Shown: one piece after another, positions 9,640 through 20,511 of the stretch
Position numbering within the stretch: the first letter of the stretch is position 1
Layout: each line of letters opens with the position of its first letter
Program-made: the position numbers and the translations under genes
Origin: Comamonas serinivorans
GTDB lineage: Bacteria; Pseudomonadota; Gammaproteobacteria; Burkholderiales; Burkholderiaceae_C
Direction: 5' to 3'
Assembly: GCF_002158865.1 (NCBI RefSeq)
Contig: NZ_CP021455.1
Coordinates: forward strand, 868,001 to 932,000
Length of the DNA stretch: 64,000 nt
Notes under the pieces: generated by a model
What the model saw: only the letters and a program-made list of their open reading frames with translations
Told to the model about the DNA's origin: nothing
Databases searched by the model: none

Positions 9640-12600
9640 ATGCACGATGCACACACGCCGGCCGCACCCGCCGCGCCGGACACCGGCGCCGCAGCCGTCC
9701 CGGCCAAGACCTTCAACCTGTCGCGCTGGGCGCTGGAGCACGCGGCGCTGACGCGCTACCTGATGGTGGCGCTGCTGGTGCTGGGCCTGGCGGCGTACTT
9801 TCAGCTGGGGCAGGACGAGGACCCGCCGTTCACCTTCCGGGTCATGGTGGTGCAGGCCATCTGGCCGGGGGCCACGGCCGAGCAGGTGGCGGAGCAGGTC
9901 ACCGACAAGATCGAGCGCACGCTGCAGGAGGTGCCGGGGGCCGACAAGATCCGCAGCTTTGCCAAGCCCGGCGAATCGACGACGATTTTCCAGCTCAAGG
10001 AAACCATGCGCCCGGCCGATGTGCCGCAGACCTGGTACCAGGTGCGCAAGAAGATCGGCGACATGCGGGCCACGCTGCCGCAAGGGGTGCGCGGGCCGTT
10101 TTTCAACGACGAGTTCGGCGACGTCTACGGCGTGATGTTCGGCCTCTCGGCGCAGGGGTATTCGCCGGCCGAGATGCAGGACTTTGCCGACGAGGTGCGC
10201 CAGCGCCTGCTGCGCGTGCCCGATGTGGCCAAGGTGTCGCTGTTCGGTGTGCAGGACCAGAAGGTGTTCGTCGAGGCCTCGCACAAGCGCCTGTCGCAGC
10301 TGGGCCTGGACATGAACAGCGTGCTGGCCCAGATGAACCAGCAGAACGCGGTGGAGTCGGCCGGCACCGTGCAGACGCCGCTGGACGTGGTGCAGGTGCG
10401 TGTCGAGGGCCAGTTCAACGCCGTAGAGGACCTGCGTGCCATGCCGATTCGGGCGCCCGATGGCCGCCTGCTGCGGCTGGGCGACATCGCCACGGTGACG
10501 CGGGGCTACGTCGATCCGCCGCAGATCAAGGTGCGGCACCAGGGCGAAGAGGTCATTGCCCTGGGCGTGGCGATGACCAAGGGCGGCGATGTGATCCGCA
10601 TGGGCAAGGCCTTGCGCCAGGCCCTGGTGGCCATCCAGAACGACCTGCCGGCGGGCGTGACGCTGAGCCAGATCCAGGACCAGCCCAAGGCCGTGGCCGA
10701 TTCGGTGAACGAGTTCATCCAGGTGCTGATCGAGGCCGTGGTCATCGTGCTGGCGGTCAGCTTTCTGTCGCTGGGCCTGCACAAACGCCCGGCTCAGAAC
10801 GGCCGGCCTGTGCCGCTCTGGCGCCGCTACGTGCTGGACTGGCGGCCCGGTCTGGTGGTGGGCATCACCATCCCGGTGGTGCTGGCCATCACCTTCCTGG
10901 CCATGAAGTTCTTTGGCATCGGCCTGCACAAGGTGTCGCTGGGCTCGCTCATCATCGCCCTGGGCCTGCTGGTGGACGACGCCATCATTGCCGTCGAGAT
11001 GATGGTGCGCAAGCTGGAAGAGGGCTACGACAAGCTGCGTGCCGCCACCTTCGCCTACGAGATCACGGCCATGCCCATGCTGACGGGCACGCTGATCACG
11101 GCGGCGGGCTTTCTGCCGATTGGCCTGGCGCAGTCCACCACGGGGGAGTACACCTTTGCCATCTTTGCTGTGACATCGCTTGCCTTGGTGATCTCCTGGT
11201 TTGCATCGGTGATCTTCGTGCCCCTGCTGGGCACCTGGCTGTTGAAGAAGCCTGCGCATGCGGCCGCTGCCGCGCCGGACGAGGCCCAGGGTGCAGGCCA
11301 TGGCGCAGACGAGCCGCATGAGCTGTTCGACACGCCGTTCTACAACCGTTTTAGGCGCTGGGTGGACTGGTGCGTGCGCCACCGCTGGCTGACCATCGGC
11401 GCCACCGTGCTGACGTTTGCGCTGGGGCTGTTCGGCATGACGCAGGTGCAGCAGCAGTTCTTCCCCGATTCGTCACGTCCCGAGATCCTGGTGGACCTGT
11501 GGTCGCCCGAAGGCACGTCGTTCGCGGCCAACGAGGCCGTGGCCAAGCGGTTCGAGGCCCGCATGCTGCAGGAGCCGGGCGTGGTCACGGTGACCGAGTG
11601 GCTGGGCTCGGGCACACCGCGCTTTTACCTGCCGCTGGACCAGGTGTTCCCGCAGTCCAACGTGTCGCAGTTCATCATCGTGCCCCGCGACCTGAAGGAG
11701 CGCGAGCGCATCCGCCGCGCACTGCCCGAGGTGCTGGCGAGCGACTTCCCCGAGGTGCGTGGCCGCGTCAAGCTGCTGCCCAACGGGCCGCCGGTGGCCT
11801 ATCCCGTGCAGTTCCGCGTGCTGGGGCCGGAGCCCGAGCGGCTGCGGCGCAAGGCCGAAGAGGTGGCGCGCATCATGCGCGAGAACCCCGACGCCATCGG
11901 CGTGAACGACAACTGGAACGAGTCGGTCAAGACGATCCGCCTGCTGATCGACCAGGACAAGGCCCGCGCGCTCGGCGTGTCGACGCAGGCCCTGTCGCAG
12001 ATGGCGCACGGCATGCTGTCGGGCACCACGGTGGGGCAGTACCGCGAGGGCGACCGCACGATCGACATCGTGCTGCGTCAGCCCCTGGACGAACGCCAGG
12101 CCATGACCGATCTGGCCAACGCCTATGTGAGCACGGCCAGCGGCAAGCCGGTGCTGCTGACGCAGATCGCGCGGCCGCAGCTGGGGTGGGAGTGGGGCGT
12201 GATGTGGCGCGAGAACCGCGACTACGCCGTCACCGTGCAGTCGGACATCCGCGAAGGCCTGCAGGGCGCGACGGTGACGAATGCGCTGTGGCCCCGCTTG
12301 AAGGCGCTGCAGGGGCAGTGGCACAGCGCGGGTGACACGGCGTACCGCATCGAGGTGGCGGGCGCCGTGGAGGAGAGCGCCAAGGGCTCGTCCTCCATCA
12401 TGACCGGCATCCCCATCATGCTGTTCGCGGTGTTCACGCTGCTCATGCTGCAGCTGCACAGCTTCAACCGCGCCGTGTTGGTGTTCCTCACGGGCCCGCT
12501 GGGCATCGCGGGGGTGGCGGCGGCCTTGCTGGTGCTGAACCGGCCGTTCGGGTTCGTCGCGCTGTTGGGCGTGATCGCCCTCATGGGCATGATCCAGCGC

Positions 12601-12906
12601 AACGCGGTCATCCTCATCGACCAGATCGAGAGCGACCGCGCCCGGGGCGCGACTGCGCACGACGCCATCGTCGAGGCCGCTGTGCGGCGCCTGCGGCCGA
12701 TTGCGCTGACGGCAGCGGCGGCGGTGCTGGCCATGATTCCGCTGTCTCGGTCCACCTTCTGGGGGCCGATGGCCGTGGCCATCATGGGCGGCCTGCTGGT
12801 CGCCACGGTGCTGACGCTGCTGGCCTTGCCGGCGATGTATGCGGCCTGGTTCCGGGTGCGTTCCGATCCGCGTGACCAGGCCGGCGTGGCGCCCCGCGCA
12901 GCCTGA
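9640..12906 (+). CDS. RND efflux pump inner-membrane transporter (HAE-1 type, TriC/MexK-like)
   Basis: A 1088-residue proton-driven exporter with the usual duplicated plan: TM1, a large periplasmic loop, TM2-6, then TM7, a second loop and TM8-12. TM4 contains GLLVDDAIIAVEMM, with the paired aspartates used in proton relay. The N-terminal RYLMVALLVLGLAAYFQLGQDEDPPF and PGATAEQVAEQVTDKIE resemble MexK/TriC-type pumps. It likely exports drugs or other amphiphilic molecules with the preceding adaptor. ATG 9640 was chosen because GAGG lies 5 bases upstream; an in-frame GTG at 9634 is possible. No outer-membrane factor follows. Confidence 0.93.
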   Translation: MHDAHTPAAPAAPDTGAAAVPAKTFNLSRWALEHAALTRYLMVALLVLGLAAYFQLGQDEDPPFTFRVMVVQAIWPGATAEQVAEQVTDKIERTLQEVPGADKIRSFAKPGESTTIFQLKETMRPADVPQTWYQVRKKIGDMRATLPQGVRGPFFNDEFGDVYGVMFGLSAQGYSPAEMQDFADEVRQRLLRVPDVAKVSLFGVQDQKVFVEASHKRLSQLGLDMNSVLAQMNQQNAVESAGTVQTPLDVVQVRVEGQFNAVEDLRAMPIRAPDGRLLRLGDIATVTRGYVDPPQIKVRHQGEEVIALGVAMTKGGDVIRMGKALRQALVAIQNDLPAGVTLSQIQDQPKAVADSVNEFIQVLIEAVVIVLAVSFLSLGLHKRPAQNGRPVPLWRRYVLDWRPGLVVGITIPVVLAITFLAMKFFGIGLHKVSLGSLIIALGLLVDDAIIAVEMMVRKLEEGYDKLRAATFAYEITAMPMLTGTLITAAGFLPIGLAQSTTGEYTFAIFAVTSLALVISWFASVIFVPLLGTWLLKKPAHAAAAAPDEAQGAGHGADEPHELFDTPFYNRFRRWVDWCVRHRWLTIGATVLTFALGLFGMTQVQQQFFPDSSRPEILVDLWSPEGTSFAANEAVAKRFEARMLQEPGVVTVTEWLGSGTPRFYLPLDQVFPQSNVSQFIIVPRDLKERERIRRALPEVLASDFPEVRGRVKLLPNGPPVAYPVQFRVLGPEPERLRRKAEEVARIMRENPDAIGVNDNWNESVKTIRLLIDQDKARALGVSTQALSQMAHGMLSGTTVGQYREGDRTIDIVLRQPLDERQAMTDLANAYVSTASGKPVLLTQIARPQLGWEWGVMWRENRDYAVTVQSDIREGLQGATVTNALWPRLKALQGQWHSAGDTAYRIEVAGAVEESAKGSSSIMTGIPIMLFAVFTLLMLQLHSFNRAVLVFLTGPLGIAGVAAALLVLNRPFGFVALLGVIALMGMIQRNAVILIDQIESDRARGATAHDAIVEAAVRRLRPIALTAAAAVLAMIPLSRSTFWGPMAVAIMGGLLVATVLTLLALPAMYAAWFRVRSDPRDQAGVAPRAA

Positions 12907-13035
12907 CGGTTGCACATGGGCACGCCGCCGCGCGCGGCCAAGGTAGAATGTTCGGTTCTGCCGATTGCTGCAGACGGTCAACGTGCGCGCTCACTTCGCG
13001 TGGGCATGCATGGCGAGCCGGCTGCTTGAGATGCC

Positions 13036-13122
13036 GCGCGGGTGGCGAAATTGGTAGACGCACCAGGTTTAGGTCCTGACGCCAGCAATGGTGTGGGGGT
13101 TCGAGTCCCCCCCCGCGCACCA
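13036..13122 (+). tRNA. tRNA-Leu (anticodon UAG)
   Basis: Acceptor arms GCGCGGG and CCCGCGC pair perfectly, followed by ACCA. The D arm (TGGCGAAATTGGTAGACGC), the anticodon loop with TAG flanked by CAGG and CCTG, a long variable arm and GGTTCGAGTCC are all present. The encoded CCA and 87-base length fit a class II leucine tRNA. Confidence 0.96.
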
Positions 13123-13144
13123 GATTTTGAATACCGGACAAGAG

Positions 13145-14485
13145 ATGAACATGGCCGCACCGACTGTTGAGACACTGGAAAAGCTCGAGCGCAAGATGAC
13201 GCTCTCCCTGCCCGTGGACGTGATCCGCAATGAAGTGGACGCGCGCCTGAAAAAGCTGGCCCGCACCGTGAAGATGGACGGCTTCCGTCCCGGCAAGGTG
13301 CCCATGAGCGTCGTGGCCAACCGTTACGGCTACTCGGTGCAGTACGAGGTGGTGAACGACAAGGTCGGCGAGGCCTTCTTCAACGCCGCCAACGAAGCCC
13401 AGCTGCGCGTGGCCGGTCAGCCCACGATCTCGGAGAAGGACGGCGCACCTGAGGGCGAGCTGGCCTTCGACGCGGTGTTCGAAGTGTTCCCCGAAGTGTC
13501 GATCGGCGACCTGTCCACCGCGGACATCGAGCGCGTGGCCGCCGCTGTGGACGAAGCAGCCGTGGACAAGACCGTGGACATCCTGCGCAAGCAGCGTCGC
13601 ACCTTCGCCCAGCGCCCCGCCGATGCGGCCGTGGTCGACGGCGACCGCGTGACCGTGAACTTCGAAGGCAAGATTGACGGCGAGCCGTTTGAAGGCGGCA
13701 AGGCCGAAGACTTCCCCTTCATGGTGGGCGAAGGCCAGATGCTCAAGGAGTTCGAAGACGCCGTGCGTGGCATGAAGGTGGGCGAGTCCAAGACCTTCCC
13801 GCTGGCCTTCCCGGCCGATTACCACGGCAAGGACGTGGCCGGCAAATCGGCTGACTTCCTGGTCACGGTGAACAAGGTCGAACAAGGCGTGCTGCCCGAA
13901 GTCAACGAAGCCCTGGCCAAGTCGCTGGGCATCGCCGATGGCACCGTGGAGGCCCTGCGCGCCGACATCCGCAAGAACCTCGAGCGTGAGGTCAAGTTCC
14001 GCGTGCTGGCCCGCAACAAGCAGGCCGTCATGGACGCGCTGCTGACCAAGGCCGAGTTCGACCTGCCCAAGGCCAGCGTGCAGCAGGAAATCCGCCGCCT
14101 GGCCGATGGCATGCGCGCCGACTTCGCCCAGCGCGGCATGAAGGACGTCGAGAAGATGCAGCTGCCCGACGAGCTGTTCCAGGACAACGCCGAGCGCCGC
14201 GTGCGCCTGGGTCTGGCCGTGGCCGAACTGGTCAAGGCCAACAACCTGACGGCCACGCCCGAGCAACTCAAGGCCTACGTCGAAGAGCTGGCCGCCAGCT
14301 ACGAGCGCCCCGAGGAAGTGGTGCGCTGGTACTACGCCGACCAGAACCGCCTGGCCGATGCAGAAGCCGCCGTGCTCGAGAACAACGTGACCGAGTTCGT
14401 GCTGAGCAAGGCCAAGGTGAACGACGTGGCGCTGAGCTTCGACGACCTGATGCAGCAGCCCGGCGTGGCCACGCCATCGGCCTGA
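13145..14485 (+). CDS. tig: trigger factor (ribosome-associated chaperone and prolyl isomerase)
   Basis: A 446-residue trigger factor that binds near the ribosome exit tunnel and shields nascent chains. The N-terminal ribosome-binding domain has the signature GFRPGKVP (about residues 42-49). The FKBP-like isomerase domain spans about residues 160-245 (VNFEGKIDGEPFEGG, FPADYHGKDVAGK), and the rest is the chaperone arm. ATG 13145 and ATG 13151 are both usable. It follows tRNA-Leu by 22 bases and precedes clpP, clpX and lon, a conserved proteobacterial order. Confidence 0.97.
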   Translation: MNMAAPTVETLEKLERKMTLSLPVDVIRNEVDARLKKLARTVKMDGFRPGKVPMSVVANRYGYSVQYEVVNDKVGEAFFNAANEAQLRVAGQPTISEKDGAPEGELAFDAVFEVFPEVSIGDLSTADIERVAAAVDEAAVDKTVDILRKQRRTFAQRPADAAVVDGDRVTVNFEGKIDGEPFEGGKAEDFPFMVGEGQMLKEFEDAVRGMKVGESKTFPLAFPADYHGKDVAGKSADFLVTVNKVEQGVLPEVNEALAKSLGIADGTVEALRADIRKNLEREVKFRVLARNKQAVMDALLTKAEFDLPKASVQQEIRRLADGMRADFAQRGMKDVEKMQLPDELFQDNAERRVRLGLAVAELVKANNLTATPEQLKAYVEELAASYERPEEVVRWYYADQNRLADAEAAVLENNVTEFVLSKAKVNDVALSFDDLMQQPGVATPSA

Positions 14486-14840
14486 TGCCAGGCTGGTTGC
14501 CCGGGTGACGCCCGGGCAGAGCGCGCCAACGGCGGGTCGTCGGCGGTGCTGGTGAATGGAGTATCCACCCATTGCCGTTGTCTCCATGACGGCAATCGGT
14601 GGATACTCCATTTGCTTTTGCTGGCCTGACGATGACCGGGTGGCGAATGCCACGAGCCAGCAGGCGCCGATTCAGCGCCGCCGGCCTTGCATTCGGTGGG
14701 CGCGCCTCCATGTGCCTGGCCTGTGCCCCGATTGGGGCGAGGGGTGCGGCCGCTGCTGGCACAATCTGCGCCACGCGCATGGGCCCGGCTGCATGCGCCT
14801 TCTCTTCACCTTTGGCAGCTTTGCCAGGAGACTTTGTTTC
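14486..14840. other. tig-clpP intergenic region
   Basis: These 355 bases hold a perfect 8-bp GC hairpin at 14498-14518 (TGCCCGGG/CCCGGGCA, loop TGACG, no T run), perhaps an attenuator after tig, and the best-formed 52-bp palindrome (14558-14609). An AGGAG ribosome site (14826-14830) sits before clpP. I see no gene in the rest. Confidence 0.6.
14558..14609. repeat. 52-bp palindromic repeat, copy 5 (most symmetric)
   Basis: Two 21-base arms starting GGAGTATCCACC pair with a single mismatch around a 10-base loop (TGTCTCCATG). The core ATTGCCG and CGGCAAT is clear. A strong hairpin would form on either strand. It lies between tig and clpP. Confidence 0.9.
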
Positions 14841-15452
14841 ATGTACGTGCAAGATCCCACGCAAAACCTTGGCCTGATCCCCATGGTGATCGAGCAATCG
14901 GGCCGCGGCGAGCGTTCGTTCGACATCTATTCGCGTCTGCTCAAGGAGCGCGTGATTTTCCTGGTGGGCGAAGTCAACGACATGACCGCCAACCTGGTCG
15001 TGGCCCAGCTGCTGTTCCTGGAGAGCGAGAACCCCGACAAGGACATCTCGCTCTACATCAACTCGCCGGGCGGCTCGGTGACAGCGGGCATGTCGATCTA
15101 CGACACCATGCAGTTCATCAAGCCCGATGTGTCCACCATGTGCCTGGGCTTTGCCGCCAGCATGGGCGCCTTCCTGTTGGCCGCGGGTGCCAAGGGCAAG
15201 CGCTACTCGCTGCCGAACTCCAAGGTCATGATCCATCAAGTGTTGGGCGGCGCCCGCGGGCAGGCCACGGACATCGAGATCCATGCGCGCGACATCCTGC
15301 GCACCAAGGAGCAGATGAACCGCATCCTGGCCGATCGCACCGGTCAGCCGTACGAGAAGGTCGTGCACGACACCGAGCGCGACTATTTCATGACCGCCGA
15401 TGAAGCCAAGGACTACGGCTTGGTGGACCAGGTCGTGACCCAGCGCAGCTGA
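14841..15452 (+). CDS. clpP: ATP-dependent Clp protease proteolytic subunit
   Basis: A 203-residue serine peptidase that forms the double-ring chamber of ClpXP and ClpAP. Ser107 lies in GFAASMGAFLLAAG and His132 in MIHQVLGG; the Asp of the triad is in the region DTERDYFMTADEAKDYGLVD. The start MYVQDPTQNLGLIPMVIEQS is preceded by AGGAG at the right distance. clpX, encoding its unfoldase, follows after 128 bases. Confidence 0.97.
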   Translation: MYVQDPTQNLGLIPMVIEQSGRGERSFDIYSRLLKERVIFLVGEVNDMTANLVVAQLLFLESENPDKDISLYINSPGGSVTAGMSIYDTMQFIKPDVSTMCLGFAASMGAFLLAAGAKGKRYSLPNSKVMIHQVLGGARGQATDIEIHARDILRTKEQMNRILADRTGQPYEKVVHDTERDYFMTADEAKDYGLVDQVVTQRS

Positions 15453-15507
15453 AGCGCGCGTCGCGTTCCAGGCCACCTGGGCAACCCTGGCGACAGGGTG
15501 AGCATCT

Positions 15508-15536
15508 GGCCCCGCTCGGCATTCGCAGGCGGGGCC
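15508..15536 (+). terminator. GC-rich hairpin after clpP
   Basis: Eight-base arms GGCCCCGC and GCGGGGCC, with a 13-base loop, are followed by a short T-containing tail (TTCGTTATC). It could end or attenuate transcription between clpP and clpX. Confidence 0.5.
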
Positions 15537-15580
15537 TTCGTTATCATTGCAGGTCTATCTGACTGGGGAAACCAACACGC

Positions 15581-16852
<1,272 letters not shown>

Positions 16853-16983
16853 ACGGGCAGCAGGCCATACTGGTCATGATCGGTGTGGCATCTTGAAATA
16901 TGGGATGGCCAGCGCCAACTAGCGCGCATCTGAGAACAGGATCTGGCCGGGTTTGACTTGGGCCAGGTTCCACTGGAAACCAC

Positions 16984-19422
16984 ATGTCTGAACATATCCC
17001 ATTGCCAGCGGCCCCCATCGACCTGCCGTTGCTGCCTTTGCGCGACGTGGTCGTGTTCCCGCACATGGTCATGCCCTTGTTCGTGGGCCGCGCCAAGAGC
17101 ATCAAGGCGCTCGAAACGGCGATGGCGCACGACCGCCGCATCATGCTGGTCGCCCAAAAAACGGCGGCCAAGGACGAGCCTGCGCCCACCGACCTGTTTG
17201 CCGTCGGCTGCGTGAGCCAGATCCTGCAATTGCTGAAGCTGCCCGACGGCACCGTGAAGGTGCTGGTCGAGGGGCTGCAGCGCGCCACGGTGACGCAGGT
17301 CAACGGCGGCGAGGAGCACCTGACGGCCACGGTGACGCCCATCCCGGTGGACGACCAGCAAAGCGATGCCGAGGCCGAAGCGTTGCGTCGGGCTGTGATG
17401 CAGCAGTTCGACCAGTACGTGAAGCTGAACAACAAGATTCCCGCCGAAATCCTCAGCTCGATCAGCGGCATCGAAGATGCGGCGCGCCTGGCGGACACCA
17501 TCGCCGCGCACCTGCCCCTGAAGCTGGAGAACAAGCAGGCGGTGCTCGAGCTGTCGCAGGTGGCGGATCGGCTGGAGTCGCTGTTCGAGCAGATCGAGCG
17601 CGAGGTCGACATCCTCAACGTCGACAAGAAGATCCGTGGCCGCGTGAAGCGCCAGATGGAAAAGAACCAGCGCGACTTCTACCTGAACGAGCAGGTCAAG
17701 GCCATCCAGAAGGAGTTGGGCGAGGGGGAAGACGGCGCCGACATCGAAGAGCTGGAGAAAAAGGTCAAGCTGGCCCGCATGCCCAAAGAGGCACGCAAGA
17801 AGGCCGATGCCGAGCTGAAAAAGCTCAAGCTGATGTCGCCCATGTCGGCCGAGGCCACGGTGGTGCGCAACTACATCGAGGTGCTGGCCAACCTGCCCTG
17901 GAGCAAGAAGACCAAGGTGCGCAACGACCTGGCCTATGCCGAGGAGGTGCTGAACGCCGATCACTACGGCCTGGAGAAGGTCAAGGACCGCATCCTGGAG
18001 TACCTCGCGGTGCAGCAGCGGGTCGACAAGGTCAAGGCGCCCATCTTGTGCCTGGTGGGCCCACCGGGCGTGGGCAAGACCTCGCTCGGCCAGTCCATCG
18101 CCAAGGCGACGGGCCGGAAGTACGTGCGCATGGCGCTGGGCGGCATGCGCGACGAGGCCGAGATTCGTGGCCACCGCCGGACCTACATCGGCGCCATGCC
18201 AGGCAAGGTGCTGCAGAGCCTGACCAAGGTGAGCACGCGCAATCCGCTGTTCCTGCTCGACGAGATCGACAAGCTGGGCATGGATTTCCGCGGTGACCCG
18301 TCGTCGGCCTTGTTGGAGGTGCTCGACCCCGAGCAGAACCACGCCTTTGGTGACCACTACGTGGAGGTCGATTTCGACCTGTCGGACGTGATGTTCGTGG
18401 CGACCTCGAATTCCATGAACATCCCGCCGGCCTTGCTGGACCGCATGGAGGTGATCCGCCTGTCGGGCTACACCGAAGACGAGAAGGTGGCCATTGCCTT
18501 GCGCTACCTGCTGCCCAAGCAAATGGGCAACAACGGCGTCAAGGACGGCGAGCTCGAGGTCCAGGAATCGGCCGTGCGCGACATCGTGCGCTACTACACC
18601 CGCGAAGCCGGCGTGCGTTCGCTCGAGCGCGAGCTTTCCAAGATCTGCCGCAAGGTGGTCAAGGCGGTGCAGCTCAAGCAGACGCAGGGCAAGGTGGTCG
18701 TGTCCGACGCCAACCTGGCCGACTACCTCGGGGTGCGCAGCTTCAACTACGGCCGTGCCGACGTGGAAAACCATGTCGGGCAGGTGGTGGGTCTGGCCTG
18801 GACGGAGGTCGGCGGGGACCTGCTCACCATCGAAGCCGCGACCATGCCGGGCAAGGGCAACATCCAGCGCACCGGCATGCTGGGCGATGTGATGAAAGAG
18901 TCGGTCGATGCTGCGCGCACCGTGGTGCGCAGCCGCGCACGCGTGCTGGGCATTGCCGACGAAGCCTTCGAGAAGCGCGACATCCACATCCACGTGCCCG
19001 ATGGCGCCACGCCCAAGGACGGTCCCAGTGCCGGTGCCGCGATGACGACGGCCATGGTGTCTGCGCTGACGGGCATTCCCGTGCGCGCCGACGTCGCCAT
19101 GACGGGGGAGATCACCCTGCGCGGTGAGGTGACCGCCATCGGGGGCCTGAAGGAAAAGCTGTTGGCCGCGCTGCGCGGGGGCATCAAGACCGTGATGATT
19201 CCCGATGAAAACGTCAAGGACCTGCAGGAGATCCCGGACAACGTGAAGCAGGGCCTGGAGATCATCCCGGTCAAGTGGATCGACAAGATCCTGGAGGTGG
19301 CCCTGGTGCGTCAGCCGACACCGCTGGCGGTGGATGATGCGCCGGCCGTGGGGGCTCCGGTGGTTGGACCGACACCGCCCGCACCGGCTCCCAAGCGGAC
19401 CCGTGAGGCGCGCAAGCATTGA
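16984..19422 (+). CDS. lon: ATP-dependent Lon protease
   Basis: An 812-residue LonA-type protease. The N-terminal substrate-binding domain (LPLLPLRDVVVFPHMVMPLFVGR) is followed by a coiled helical region, an AAA+ module with Walker A GPPGVGKTS (from residue 359) and Walker B NPLFLLDEIDK, and the peptidase domain with the catalytic dyad Ser682 (KDGPSAG) and Lys725 (GGLKEK). It degrades damaged and short-lived regulatory proteins. The C-terminal 35 residues are Pro/Ala-rich. A clear intrinsic terminator follows. Confidence 0.98.
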   Translation: MSEHIPLPAAPIDLPLLPLRDVVVFPHMVMPLFVGRAKSIKALETAMAHDRRIMLVAQKTAAKDEPAPTDLFAVGCVSQILQLLKLPDGTVKVLVEGLQRATVTQVNGGEEHLTATVTPIPVDDQQSDAEAEALRRAVMQQFDQYVKLNNKIPAEILSSISGIEDAARLADTIAAHLPLKLENKQAVLELSQVADRLESLFEQIEREVDILNVDKKIRGRVKRQMEKNQRDFYLNEQVKAIQKELGEGEDGADIEELEKKVKLARMPKEARKKADAELKKLKLMSPMSAEATVVRNYIEVLANLPWSKKTKVRNDLAYAEEVLNADHYGLEKVKDRILEYLAVQQRVDKVKAPILCLVGPPGVGKTSLGQSIAKATGRKYVRMALGGMRDEAEIRGHRRTYIGAMPGKVLQSLTKVSTRNPLFLLDEIDKLGMDFRGDPSSALLEVLDPEQNHAFGDHYVEVDFDLSDVMFVATSNSMNIPPALLDRMEVIRLSGYTEDEKVAIALRYLLPKQMGNNGVKDGELEVQESAVRDIVRYYTREAGVRSLERELSKICRKVVKAVQLKQTQGKVVVSDANLADYLGVRSFNYGRADVENHVGQVVGLAWTEVGGDLLTIEAATMPGKGNIQRTGMLGDVMKESVDAARTVVRSRARVLGIADEAFEKRDIHIHVPDGATPKDGPSAGAAMTTAMVSALTGIPVRADVAMTGEITLRGEVTAIGGLKEKLLAALRGGIKTVMIPDENVKDLQEIPDNVKQGLEIIPVKWIDKILEVALVRQPTPLAVDDAPAVGAPVVGPTPPAPAPKRTREARKH

Positions 19423-19442
19423 GGCCCTGAGGCTTGTCGAGG

Positions 19443-19471
19443 GATGGGGCGCATGGCGCCCCATCTTTTTT
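19443..19471 (+). terminator. intrinsic terminator of lon
   Basis: Ten-base perfect arms (GATGGGGCGC and GCGCCCCATC) with a three-base loop are followed by six T residues. Confidence 0.9.
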
Positions 19472-19490
19472 GCAAAAATCGCCGGGTCGC

Positions 19491-19520
19491 TTGCGCCGAA
19501 GCAAAAAAACACGCTACAAT
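19491..19520 (+). promoter_or_regulatory. promoter of the tRNA-Gly/Cys/Gly cluster
   Basis: TTGCGC (19491-19496) and TACAAT (19515-19520) are separated by 18 bases and lie 17 bases before the first tRNA, as expected for a sigma-70 tRNA promoter. Confidence 0.7.
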
Positions 19521-19537
19521 AGCCAGCTTCAGACAGC

Positions 19538-19613
19538 GCGGGAATAGCTCAGTTGGTAGAGCGCAACCTTGCCAAGGTTGAGGTCGCGAGTTCGAGCCTC
19601 GTTTCCCGCTCCA
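19538..19613 (+). tRNA. tRNA-Gly (GCC), copy 1
   Basis: Acceptor GCGGGAA pairs with TTCCCGC. The anticodon loop in CAACCTTGCCAAGGTTG contains GCC. The T arm is GCGAGTTCGAGCCTCG and the CCA end is encoded. It is identical in sequence to the copy at 19757. Confidence 0.97.
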
Positions 19614-19654
19614 GTTTTCTGATGATTTGGCCCGCAAGGGTTGGGTCGCAAGAG

Positions 19655-19728
19655 GGCGCGATAGCAAAGCGGTTATGCCCCGGATTGCAAATCCGGTTAG
19701 TCCGGTTCGACTCCGGATCGCGCCTCCA
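19655..19728 (+). tRNA. tRNA-Cys (GCA)
   Basis: Acceptor GGCGCGA pairs with TCGCGCC. The anticodon stem-loop CCGGATTGCAAATCCGG contains GCA. The T arm TCCGGTTCGACTCCGGA and the CCA end are present. Confidence 0.97.
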
Positions 19729-19756
19729 AATTCAGAAGAACGGCTGATCAGGTTTT

Positions 19757-19832
19757 GCGGGAATAGCTCAGTTGGTAGAGCGCAACCTTGCCAAGGTTGA
19801 GGTCGCGAGTTCGAGCCTCGTTTCCCGCTCCA
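19757..19832 (+). tRNA. tRNA-Gly (GCC), copy 2
   Basis: Same 76-base sequence as copy 1, including the encoded CCA. The duplicated glycine genes flank tRNA-Cys. Confidence 0.97.
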
Positions 19833-19853
19833 TGTGAGGGCATCTGGCCCATG

Positions 19854-19884
19854 AAAAAAGCGAGGCGCATGCCTCGCTTTTTTT
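19854..19884 (+). terminator. intrinsic terminator of the tRNA cluster
   Basis: The arms AGCGAGGC and GCCTCGCT surround a GCAT loop, flanked by runs of A and T. It ends with eight or more T residues. Confidence 0.93.
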
Positions 19885-19977
19885 ATGCCTTGGGCCAGGG
19901 CGGATTCTGTCAACCGCCGTGCAAGCAAGTGTGTCGGCCCCTTGTATGATGCGCGGACTTGATTTCATGTGGGCGCC

Positions 19978-20511
19978 ATGCATCGATTTTTGATCCTGTT
20001 CGTCATCCTGCTCCTGGGCTTGTTCACCATCGAGCTGTTGCAGCCTGTGCAGGACCATGTGGTGGTGCCGTGGACGGCGCTGTTGGCCAAGATCAGCGCA
20101 GGCCTGGCCGGCTTTTTCGACAGCAACGTCATCTCGGAAGGCAAGGTCATGCGCGATGCCATCACCGGCCATGGCGTGTCCATCGAGGCTGGCTGCAATG
20201 GCGTCGAAGCGGTGCTGCTGCTGGCCGCCGCCGTCATCGCCTATCCATCCTCGATCAAGCTCAAGGTGCTGGGCATCGTCCTCGGGTTCTTCGCCATCCA
20301 GGCGGTCAACCTGATGCGCATCATCACCCTCTACTACATGGCGGACTGGAATCCCAAGGTCTTCGAGTTCTTCCACCTGTACCTCTGGCAAGCACTCATC
20401 ATGCTGGACGTGCTCGTCGTCTGGCTGGTCTGGCTCAAGCAGGTTGGCAAGGAAGAGGCCCGCAAGGACCAGGACAAGAACGCGGGAGGCAGTCATGTGG
20501 TGGCGGCGTAG
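19978..20511 (+). CDS. xrtH: exosortase H (IPTL-CTERM specific)
   Basis: A 177-residue polytopic membrane protein of the exosortase/archaeosortase family. The three catalytic residues are visible: Cys73 in SIEAGCNGVEAVLLL, Arg114 in NLMRIITLYYM and His133 in EFFHLYLWQ. Exosortases are transpeptidase-like enzymes thought to cut and process C-terminal sorting tails. Small size and the partner gene downstream fit XrtH, which is paired with IPTL-CTERM tails. A protein with such a tail is encoded at 35736-40580. ATG 19978 is preferred to the GTG nine bases upstream. Confidence 0.88.
   Translation: MHRFLILFVILLLGLFTIELLQPVQDHVVVPWTALLAKISAGLAGFFDSNVISEGKVMRDAITGHGVSIEAGCNGVEAVLLLAAAVIAYPSSIKLKVLGIVLGFFAIQAVNLMRIITLYYMADWNPKVFEFFHLYLWQALIMLDVLVVWLVWLKQVGKEEARKDQDKNAGGSHVVAA

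Noticed and set aside
8185..11382. Very long open frame (1065 codons) on the minus strand opposite the RND genes
   Set aside because: It is antisense to two clear RND genes. Its His/Arg/Gly-rich product is typical of GC-rich shadow frames and has no domain.
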